This document shows, one piece after another, positions 1 through 6,184 of a stretch of 12,100 nucleotides of DNA. The notes beneath the pieces were generated by a model that was not told the origin of the DNA, made no database searches, and worked only from the letters and a program-made list of their open reading frames with translations. The translations under genes were made by a program, and so were the position numbers. The first letter of the stretch is position 1; each line of letters starts with the position of its first letter. Origin of the DNA: Oscillospiraceae bacterium (GTDB lineage Bacteria; Bacillota; Clostridia; Oscillospirales; Oscillospiraceae); the NCBI GenBank assembly GCA_017558545.1, contig JAFYUG010000373.1, forward strand, positions 1 through 12,100. The letters run 5' to 3'.

Positions 1-1
1 C

Positions 2-334
2 CTTGAGGATATGACAGAGCCCAACATCCGTCCTCAGGAGAGCGGCAACCGCATGGAGTGCCAGTATGCCCGCTTCAGCAACGGAGAAAACTATGTGCTC
101 TTCACCGCTCTTGATGCTCCCTTCCAGCTGGCGGTTAAGCCTTATAGCGATAGGGCGCTTTTATCTATGCGCCATAGGGAGGACGAGAAAAAGGAGGGCT
201 GCTATGTGACAGTTCAGGCCTTCCAAATGGGCATAGGCACAGGCAGCTGCGGCCCTGCCACAAGGGAGAAATACCGCTTTGCGGGGGATAAGGAATACTC
301 CTTCCGCTACCTCATAAGATGGGGAAAAGAATAA
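2..334 (+). CDS. Beta-galactosidase (GH2, LacZ type), C-terminal fragment
   Basis: The reading frame is open from the left edge, so the true start lies outside the window; 110 codons are visible. The residues resemble the C-terminal beta-sandwich (small-chain domain) of LacZ-type GH2 beta-galactosidases: an early IRPQESGNR stretch corresponds to the family's RPQE-GNR motif, and a later QMGIGTGSCGP corresponds to the conserved Q-x-G-V-G-G-x-x-x-x-G-P segment near the end of the domain. The protein ends about 24 residues later, as expected for the family. The enzyme hydrolyses terminal beta-galactosides in the cytoplasm. The catalytic TIM barrel is off-window, so intactness and exact substrate cannot be judged. 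The stop codon lies inside the first unit of a small tandem repeat, and the gene converges on the helicase gene. Confidence 0.75.
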   Translation, partial: LEDMTEPNIRPQESGNRMECQYARFSNGENYVLFTALDAPFQLAVKPYSDRALLSMRHREDEKKEGCYVTVQAFQMGIGTGSCGPATREKYRFAGDKEYSFRYLIRWGKE

Positions 335-360
335 CAAAGAATAACAAAAAGAATAACAAA
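329..360 (+). repeat. Three tandem GAATAACAAA units
   Basis: The 10-mer GAATAACAAA begins at 329, 339 and 351; the middle copy carries two extra A residues. The first unit contains the stop codon of the beta-galactosidase fragment. Read on the minus strand this tract is T-rich and directly follows the hairpin at 361-390, so it can serve as a U-rich tail for minus-strand termination. Confidence 0.7.
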
Positions 361-390
361 ATACACCGCTTCAATTTTGAAGCGGTGTAT
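361..390. terminator. Perfect 14-bp hairpin, probable terminator
   Basis: Arms 361-374 and 377-390 are perfectly complementary around a 2-nt centre, with core ACACCGCTTCAA. On the minus strand the hairpin is followed by TTTGTTATTCTTTTTG, a good U-rich tail, so it fits termination of transcripts coming from the helicase gene. On the plus strand the tail is poor (TTTCAGGG). A near-identical hairpin occurs at 569-594. Confidence 0.65.
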
Positions 391-437
391 TTCAGGGTGT
401 CAAAAAAGTGGCTTTGCCACTTTTTTGACACCCTGAA
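391..437. repeat. Perfect 22-bp inverted repeat with 3-nt loop
   Basis: Arms 391-412 and 416-437 are exact reverse complements separated by TTT. The transcript on either strand would form a very stable stem. The right arm ends in TTTTTTGACA followed shortly by CTGAAA. This is close to the right end of the 120-bp element in both its copies (around 550-567 and 10631-10648), suggesting that the hairpins here are related modules of one repeat family. Confidence 0.8.
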
Positions 438-440
438 AAC

Positions 441-560
441 AGCATTTTTGAGCGATTTTCGCTCAAAAATGCATTGATTTTAACGTGCAGGGGGCTCTTT
501 GCCCCCTACACACGCCCCCGCTACTCTATCTCGTAAGATGGCAGCATAGTTTTTTGACAG
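441..560 (+). repeat. Dispersed ~120-bp intergenic element, copy 1
   Basis: This segment matches 10522-10641 at 118 of 120 positions in the same orientation; the two differences, at 496 and 499, lie in a hairpin loop. It holds three inverted repeats: an AT-rich 14-bp stem (442-455 with 459-472), a GC-rich 7-bp stem (489-495 with 501-507), and a short stem around 526-541. Weaker similarity extends left to about 436 and right to about 567. There is no coding potential. It sits between convergent genes and resembles a REP- or MITE-like palindromic repeat, but I do not recognise a named family. Confidence 0.85.
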
Positions 561-568
561 GATGAAAC

Positions 569-600
569 ACACCGCTTCAATTTCGAAGCGGTGTATTTTA
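569..600 (+). terminator. Hairpin terminator, second copy of the 361-390 hairpin
   Basis: Arms 569-578 and 585-594 pair perfectly around a 6-nt loop and are followed on the plus strand by ATTTTATTTA, giving an intrinsic-terminator shape for transcripts from the left. The 26-nt core differs from 363-388 at only one base. It lies 17 nt beyond the stop codon of the helicase gene, so it may also act on the minus strand, where its tail (TTTCATCC) is weaker. Confidence 0.65.
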
Positions 601-610
601 TTTACTGCAT

Positions 611-2803
611 TTACTGCGCAGAGTCCCGTTTGGCGTTAATTCTGCTTATTTCTTCTTCTATGATGTTGCCGAAGCTCTTGTTATCCAGCTCCATGCTCTC
701 CTCGGCAACAACGGAGGAGTCGGCAAAGGCGTTGAAAACATTTTGCTTCTGCTCAAGAACTTCTGTGATTTTTTCGTCCACGCTGTCCTCGCAAAGAAGT
801 CTGTGAACCAAAACGTTGCGGGTCTGACCCATTCGGTAGGCTCTGGAAATAGCCTGATTTTCAATGGAGGGCTTAAACTGAGGCTCGCAGATAATAACAA
901 CGCTGGCCGACTGTATGTTAAGTCCCGTGCCGCCTGCCTGAATTTGGGCGGCCAAAACGCTGCCGGCGGGAGCTTTCTCAAATTCGTCAACAATTTCCTG
1001 CCTGCGCTGGGGGCTTACAGAGCCGTTGATAGGTCCGTAGCAGCGCTCTCCCATTAAGCCCATAAGCTTTTCCATGGTGTCCAGGAAGAAGGTGAAAACA
1101 ATTACCTTTCTTCCGTCTTCGGCGGCATCCTCTATTATTTCCGTCAGTCTTGTGGCCTTGGAGGAGAGGGAGAGGTCATCCACATTCCATGAAACCCGGC
1201 GGGCCTCCGCATAGCGCTTGCCCAAAACGGCGGCCTCGTATACGGCCTCTTCCGCCTCGGTCATGGTGCACCAATCTCTGTTTTCTATAAGCTCGGGAAG
1301 CTCTGTGAGCACTTCGGCTCTTCTGCGGCGGTAGTAAACGGGGGCAATCTTCTCGCGGAACTGGGGAGCGGAGGAGAGAGCCTCCATGCCCTTTATGGAT
1401 GCGGCAACCTTGGGCTGAAGTGTGGAGATAAGAGAAACCATCTCGTCCACATTGTTCTCCAGCGCCGTGCCCGTCATGAAGAGAATATTTTGGGCGAAGG
1501 TGCTTATGTTTTTAACATTAACAGTTCGCTGGGCTTCGGGATTTTTGATGTAGTGAGCCTCGTCCACCACCAGCATGGAGAACTTGAAGCCCCTATTAAG
1601 AGCAATATATCCCGTGGTCTCATAGGTGGTAACGGCAACGCCGCCTTGCTCTATCCAGGTGTTTACGGCGTCCTCTCGGCTTGCACCGTGAACTTTGATA
1701 ACGGCAAGAGTGCTCATCTTGCTAATCTCGCGGCACCAGTTGCTGAGAACGCTGGCGGGGCAAACCACCATGAAGTGGCTTGCGCCGGTGTTTTTGAGAG
1801 ATACCATGGCAGCGATGGCCTGAATGGTTTTGCCGAGACCCATTTCGTCGCCCAAAAGCACCCTTTTCTGATGGAGTATGTATTTAACGCCCCATTCCTG
1901 ATAGCGGCGAAGGGTGCATTGCAGACCGTCCAGCGCAAGACTCTGTTCCTGAATTTGCAAAGCCAAGTCCTCAGGCAGGCCGTAGAGAACATCGTCCGTT
2001 CCCAATATGCCGGGGTTTATGGTCTCCAAAAGGGCGAAAAACTCCGCTGAGTTTTTGGAAAATTCCCGCCATGCCTCGTCGGCGTTTATAAATACCGCTT
2101 TTTTAAGCAGCCGGAGATTTTCTTCCGCATTTTTGCCGTAATCTCCCTCAATAAGCTCTGTCAGTTTCCCGAAAGCGGCAATGGCGGCCTCTTTTTTCGT
2201 GGAGTGGGCAAAGAACCATTTCATACCGCCCGTTGCAGGGGTGAGAGCGGCTATTTCCGCGGTAACAGTGTCACTGGCTCCCTTTGCCAGCTCTATGCAG
2301 TGGGTGGAGGGGGTATAGACTTTGCTGAGCTTGGCAAGGGCAATGATAAGCTTTGTGGAGCGGGGATTTTTGTCGTCCTCGCTGAGGCGCATTTTCGCAC
2401 CCTTGCGGCTTTGAGTGAGCATTTTTTTGGCTATGCGCTTAATTTCCTTTGCGCCCTCGTCGCTTATGCCGTTAACGGATGCAAGGGCGGAAGCGGAGGC
2501 CTTATGGACATCTCCAATGGTGTTATAGCCTCTTTTACGAAGATTTTTAACCCTAAAGCCCTTTTTCTCCCGGTTAAGCTCCTCTATGGGAATATCGCTG
2601 AGAAGCTCGGCAAGACCTTCGTTTATAATATCTTCGGAAGCTGTTTTAACTTCTTTGGCAAGGGCGAGATAATCTTTCTCTGCCTTGTCCAAACCGCTCA
2701 TAATTTTGCGGTGGCGCTCTATGAGCTTTTTTGCCTTGGAGGATTTGATTTCCTTTGCCATGAACATACCACTCTCCTTTTTGCGCAATGAAGCCAAGAA
2801 CAT
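611..2803 (-). CDS. SNF2/SWI2-family DEAH helicase with N-terminal helix-hairpin-helix
   Basis: A superfamily 2 DNA-translocating ATPase, 730 aa from the chosen ATG. Helicase motifs appear in order: I GDEMGLGKT (about 318-326), II DEAH (414-417), III TGTALEN (444-450), V GGTGLN (624-629), VI AYRMGQ (655-660). The SNF2 core fills the last ~440 residues. The N-terminal ~290 residues are not a standard SNF2 domain, but residues about 91-128 look like a helix-hairpin-helix DNA-binding segment (SVNGISDEGAKEI), preceded by a Lys-rich helix. The start at 2803 has GGAGG 7 nt upstream (2811-2815). A second in-frame ATG at 2767 has its own AGGAG 6 nt upstream (2774-2778) and would give 718 aa. Bacterial SNF2 proteins remodel protein-DNA or RNA polymerase complexes, or belong to repair or defence systems. 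No methylase or nuclease partner is adjacent, so the role is open. Confidence 0.93.
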   Translation of the reverse strand: MFLASLRKKESGMFMAKEIKSSKAKKLIERHRKIMSGLDKAEKDYLALAKEVKTASEDIINEGLAELLSDIPIEELNREKKGFRVKNLRKRGYNTIGDVHKASASALASVNGISDEGAKEIKRIAKKMLTQSRKGAKMRLSEDDKNPRSTKLIIALAKLSKVYTPSTHCIELAKGASDTVTAEIAALTPATGGMKWFFAHSTKKEAAIAAFGKLTELIEGDYGKNAEENLRLLKKAVFINADEAWREFSKNSAEFFALLETINPGILGTDDVLYGLPEDLALQIQEQSLALDGLQCTLRRYQEWGVKYILHQKRVLLGDEMGLGKTIQAIAAMVSLKNTGASHFMVVCPASVLSNWCREISKMSTLAVIKVHGASREDAVNTWIEQGGVAVTTYETTGYIALNRGFKFSMLVVDEAHYIKNPEAQRTVNVKNISTFAQNILFMTGTALENNVDEMVSLISTLQPKVAASIKGMEALSSAPQFREKIAPVYYRRRRAEVLTELPELIENRDWCTMTEAEEAVYEAAVLGKRYAEARRVSWNVDDLSLSSKATRLTEIIEDAAEDGRKVIVFTFFLDTMEKLMGLMGERCYGPINGSVSPQRRQEIVDEFEKAPAGSVLAAQIQAGGTGLNIQSASVVIICEPQFKPSIENQAISRAYRMGQTRNVLVHRLLCEDSVDEKITEVLEQKQNVFNAFADSSVVAEESMELDNKSFGNIIEEEISRINAKRDSAQ
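2774..2778 (-). promoter_or_regulatory. Second ribosome binding site inside the helicase 5' end
   Basis: On the minus strand AGGAG lies 6 nt upstream of the in-frame ATG at 2767. It competes with GGAGG at 2811-2815, which serves the ATG at 2803. Both are well spaced, so either start, or both, could be used; the difference is 12 residues. The two starts encode similar openings (MFLA and MFMA). Confidence 0.5.
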
Positions 2804-2863
2804 TTTAATACCTCCGCCATCGGAAAACAATACCCCACATGGCCGCGGAGAGGCTAAATTTAA

Positions 2864-2893
2864 TTGACAAGCATTGGAGGAGGTTGGTAAATT
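2864..2893 (+). promoter_or_regulatory. Predicted sigma-A promoter for the molybdoenzyme operon
   Basis: A perfect -35 TTGACA (2864-2869) is followed by an 18-nt spacer and TAAATT (2888-2893) as a 4/6 match to the -10 box. Transcription would begin near 2900, leaving a leader of about 35 nt before the ATG at 2934. A better -10-like TATACT at 2893-2898 is 23 nt from the -35, too far for a normal spacer. No terminator or riboswitch is evident in the leader. Confidence 0.5.
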
Positions 2894-2920
2894 ATACTTA
2901 TGTAAAAAGCTACCTGAAAA
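2891..2920 (-). promoter_or_regulatory. Predicted divergent promoter for the helicase gene
   Basis: On the minus strand a perfect TATAAT (complement of 2891-2896) is preceded at 18 nt by TTTTCA (complement of 2915-2920), a 4/6 match to the -35 box. It would give a leader of about 80 nt before the ATG at 2803. Its -10 overlaps the predicted plus-strand -10 at 2888-2893, so the two promoters could not be occupied at once. Confidence 0.4.
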
Positions 2921-2933
2921 GGGGATAAGGCTA

Positions 2934-5564
2934 ATGAACGAAAAGCAATTTCTTGATTATTTGGCATCCATAGACATTGGTGCAGACTATGCTCCCGCCG
3001 AAGCTCTTTTGGAGAAAAAGGATAGCTGCGCCCATGATGAGTGCAGAGAGGTGAAAACCGCCTGCCGCGCCTGCATAGCTAACTGCGGCGCTATTGCCAC
3101 CGTTAAAAACGGCAGAGTGGTGAGCCTTAGAGGAAATCCCGAAGACCCCATGAGCAAAGGCCGTCTTTGCGCCAAGGGGCTCAGCGGCATTCAGGCTCTC
3201 TACCACCCCAACCGCAACAAATATCCCATGAAGCGTGTCGGCCCCAGAGGCAGCGGAAAATGGAAGCGCATTTCCTGGGATGAGGCTCTGGACACCATTG
3301 CCGATAAGCTGATGGAAACAAGGGAGAAGTATGGCGCCGAGGCCGTATTTTGCTCCACAGGCGGCGGCGGCAACCCCGAAATATGGTCCATTGCCCGCTT
3401 TTGCAACATCTTCGGAACTCCCAACTGGTTTGAGCCCGGCTGCGCCCAGTGCTATCTGCCCAGAGTTTTGACCTATACCATGATGTATGGCGGCATAGAC
3501 CCTTCCATTGCCGACTCCAATGCTCTGGAACTTTATTTCCCCGAGGATACCCCCATAAAAACTCTGGTGCTCTGGGGAACTGCCCCCTCCTATTCCTGCC
3601 CTGCATCCGGCGGCGGAATGGTGGCGGATCTCCGCGCCAAGGGTGTTAAAACCGTTACCATAGATCCCCGCTTCACTCCAGATGCCGCCAAGGCCGATAT
3701 TTGGCTGCCTGTTCGACCCGGCACCGATGTGGCGCTATTGATGGCATGGATAAGATATATTCTTGAAAATAAGCTCTATGATGCCGAGTTCGTAATGAAA
3801 TGGACAAACCTGCCCTATTTGGTGGACTGCGAAAGCAAGATGATGCTCCGCGCCGAGGGCAGGGACGATGTCTACATGGTTTGGGATAAGACCAAGGGCG
3901 CGGTGGAACTGAGCTACCCTTGGAACGATGCTCTGGATGTGGAGCTTGATGGCGAATATCTTATAGATGGCCGTCTTTGCAAAACGGGCTTCCGCCTTCT
4001 TTGGGAAAGCTGCGCAGAATACACTCTTGAAAAGGCCGCGGAGATATGCGCACTTGATGCAGAGAGCATAGAAAAAGCTATCAGACTTTTTGCGGATAAT
4101 ACCCCCAGCGGCATAGCTCTGGGCGTTGCCACGGACCAGACCCCCAACTCTGTTCAGGCTGCCATGGCTGCCGCCACCATTGACCTTCTCATGGCCAATG
4201 TGGAGCGCCCCGGCGCATTGATGCAGCGCTTCCGTACCAGCGGCTGCATGGATATGCCCAACTATCCCGTCCCCGCCGCCATGGGACGCTTGCCCCATGA
4301 GCAGCTTAAAAAGCGCCTTGGAGGCAGAGAACATAAAGGCCTCGGAATTTGGTGGGCAGGCTCTCCCGCCAAGATACTGGAAACCATTCTTACCGGCGAG
4401 CCCTATCCCCTTAAAATGTGGATAGACCGCTCCGGCAATAAGCTTGCCGCCACCGCCGATAGCCAAAAATGGGAGGAGGCCATACACAAGCTGGATTTCA
4501 TTGTCCACATGCATATGTACCCCACCTCTTTTTCCGCCTACGCGGATATTCTTCTTCCTGCGGAGGAGTGGCTGGAAACGGATATGCTGGTGGAAACCTG
4601 CAACACTCTTGTTGCCCGTCAGGCGGTCACCCATCTTTGGGAAACTGTGGACGAAACCCTCTTCTGGTCCATGCTGGCAAAGCGCTGCGCCCAAAGAGGA
4701 CATGAGGCCATGCAAAAGGCCTTCGACGCCGAGTATATGGGTCATGATTTGCCCTATTGGGAGAGCATGGACGAATTTCTCGGCCATTGGGTGGAACGCA
4801 TAGGCATGAGCTGGAAGGAATTTTGCGAAAAAGCCCCCTTTGAATATCTGCCCAAGGACCAATGGCGCACTTACTATGTCTATAAGCAGCCCGACCCTCA
4901 AAACGGCTATAAGCCCAAGGGCTTTGCAACTCCCACCAAAAAGTGCGAGATATATCTTGAAAGCATGATAACTCTTGGCCGCACAGGCCATCCCTTTATG
5001 CCCATAGACCTTGAACCGGCGGATGAGGACTATTCTCCCTTGCCCTACTATATGGAGCCGGTGGAAAGCCCCTTGACGGACGAGGAATATCCTCTTACCT
5101 ATACGGGTGGACGCGTGCCCTATTTCCATCATGGCACCTTGAGAAATGTGCCTTGGCTTCGCGAGATGTATCCCGCTCCCGAAATGTGGCTTTGCCCCGG
5201 TGACGCGGAGAAATATGGTCTTGAGGAAGGGGACTGGGCCTGGATAGAGTCCCGCCGCGGCAGAACAAGAGGCCTCGTTAAGGTCACAGAGGGCATAAAA
5301 CCCGGCAGCGTTTATATGGAACGCTTTTGGCTGCCCGAAAATCTGGACAAGGATACCCACGGCTTCAGGGAAATGAATGTAAATATGCTCACTAAGGCCA
5401 GCGCTCCCTATAATCCGGAGATTGGAACTTATACCCTGCGAGCATTTCAGGTGAAGGTATATAAGGCCGAGGAAGCTCCCGAAGGAGTTTGGCTTGAGTC
5501 TGAAAACTTCAAACAGTGGCTCCCCGTAGCCGATGACAGAACGAAGGAGGTAAAAGCATGGTGA
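2934..5564 (+). CDS. Molybdopterin (Mo/W) oxidoreductase, DMSO reductase family, catalytic subunit
   Basis: Catalytic subunit of a bis-MGD enzyme, 876 aa. Residues C44, C47, C51 and C79 form the N-terminal [4Fe-4S] motif (CRACIANC ... LCAKG). The MGD-binding folds follow, and a C-terminal molydopterin-dinucleotide domain is seen from about residue 720 (YTGGRVPYFHHGT ... GDAEKYGLEEGDW). The metal ligand is probably C170 or C173 in PGCAQCYLPR, which points away from Ser-ligand DMSO/TMAO reductases. By eye it sits nearest the acetylene hydratase/catechol dehydroxylase-like part of the family; the subfamily is inference. Unlike many relatives it has no Tat twin-arginine signal or membrane segment, only ~43 residues before the cluster, so it should be cytoplasmic. 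The ATG at 2934 follows AAGGGG by 9 nt; an upstream in-frame TTG at 2874 lies inside the promoter. The stop overlaps the next gene by 7 nt. Confidence 0.93.
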   Translation: MNEKQFLDYLASIDIGADYAPAEALLEKKDSCAHDECREVKTACRACIANCGAIATVKNGRVVSLRGNPEDPMSKGRLCAKGLSGIQALYHPNRNKYPMKRVGPRGSGKWKRISWDEALDTIADKLMETREKYGAEAVFCSTGGGGNPEIWSIARFCNIFGTPNWFEPGCAQCYLPRVLTYTMMYGGIDPSIADSNALELYFPEDTPIKTLVLWGTAPSYSCPASGGGMVADLRAKGVKTVTIDPRFTPDAAKADIWLPVRPGTDVALLMAWIRYILENKLYDAEFVMKWTNLPYLVDCESKMMLRAEGRDDVYMVWDKTKGAVELSYPWNDALDVELDGEYLIDGRLCKTGFRLLWESCAEYTLEKAAEICALDAESIEKAIRLFADNTPSGIALGVATDQTPNSVQAAMAAATIDLLMANVERPGALMQRFRTSGCMDMPNYPVPAAMGRLPHEQLKKRLGGREHKGLGIWWAGSPAKILETILTGEPYPLKMWIDRSGNKLAATADSQKWEEAIHKLDFIVHMHMYPTSFSAYADILLPAEEWLETDMLVETCNTLVARQAVTHLWETVDETLFWSMLAKRCAQRGHEAMQKAFDAEYMGHDLPYWESMDEFLGHWVERIGMSWKEFCEKAPFEYLPKDQWRTYYVYKQPDPQNGYKPKGFATPTKKCEIYLESMITLGRTGHPFMPIDLEPADEDYSPLPYYMEPVESPLTDEEYPLTYTGGRVPYFHHGTLRNVPWLREMYPAPEMWLCPGDAEKYGLEEGDWAWIESRRGRTRGLVKVTEGIKPGSVYMERFWLPENLDKDTHGFREMNVNMLTKASAPYNPEIGTYTLRAFQVKVYKAEEAPEGVWLESENFKQWLPVADDRTKEVKAW

Positions 5565-6184
5565 AGCTTGCCTTTGTTATAGATTGCGACCGCTGCATAG
5601 GCTGCAAGGGCTGCCAGGTGGCCTGCAAAATGGAAAATGAGCTGCCCTTGGGTCACGACAGAATGAAGGTCTGCACCGTTGGCCCCCACGGTCAGTTCCC
5701 CAAACTTCAAATGTATTTCCTCCCCGCCATGTGCCAGATGTGCAATTGCCCTGCCTGCGCCGATGTCTGCCCCACCGGAGCTTGCCGCAAGGATGAAACC
5801 ACGGGAGTTACTAAAATTGATAAAAACCTCTGCGTTGGCTGCGGCAAATGTGAAAAAGCCTGCCCCTACGGATGTGTGAAGATTAATAGGGAAGCGGCCA
5901 AGGCAGATAAGTGCGAAGGCTGTCTCGCCGCTCTTGAAAACGGTGAAATGCCCGCCTGCGTCCGCAACTGCTCCGGCTCAGCTATTAAGTTTGGGGATAT
6001 AAATGATAACCAAAGCGAAGTGAGCCTTCTTTTGGCAAGTGTTGCCCCTTCCATGGTTTATGGCCTCAGAGATAATGGCAGCTCTCCCGCAGTTAAATAC
6101 ATACTCCGCAGGGATGAATGGAAGGATATTCTGCCCTCGGAGTGCATAGAGCATGTGGCTTTCAAAAGAGGTGGTAAAATATGA
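5558..6184 (+). CDS. Four-cluster [4Fe-4S] ferredoxin subunit (DmsB/PsrB-like)
   Basis: Electron-transfer subunit of 208 aa, expected to pass electrons between a donor and the neighbouring molybdopterin subunit. All sixteen cluster cysteines of the DmsB/PsrB/NrfC pattern are present: C13-16-19-23, C59-62-67-71, C92-95-98-102 and C119-122-134-138. The last group, KCEGC then MPACVRNC, is the usual fourth-cluster signature. The C-terminal ~65 residues carry no cysteine motif except a single C196, and show no membrane helix. No DmsC/NrfD-type anchor gene follows, so the complex is likely soluble. AAGGAGG at 5544-5550 lies 7 nt before the ATG, which overlaps the upstream stop as ATGGTGA, implying translational coupling. 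The physiological donor is unknown. Confidence 0.94.
   Translation: MVKLAFVIDCDRCIGCKGCQVACKMENELPLGHDRMKVCTVGPHGQFPKLQMYFLPAMCQMCNCPACADVCPTGACRKDETTGVTKIDKNLCVGCGKCEKACPYGCVKINREAAKADKCEGCLAALENGEMPACVRNCSGSAIKFGDINDNQSEVSLLLASVAPSMVYGLRDNGSSPAVKYILRRDEWKDILPSECIEHVAFKRGGKI

Noticed and set aside
361..600. CRISPR array
   Set aside because: The repeats are palindromes of different lengths and spacing, with no regular repeat-spacer pattern and no cas genes.
2874..2933. Upstream TTG start adding 20 residues to the molybdoenzyme
   Set aside because: These codons overlap the predicted -10 region and have no suitable RBS; the ATG at 2934 does.
3735..5360. Long open frame (541 codons) on the minus strand opposite the molybdoenzyme gene
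   Set aside because: The plus-strand frame has complete family motifs. The antisense frame has no recognisable domain and is a by-product of codon bias.
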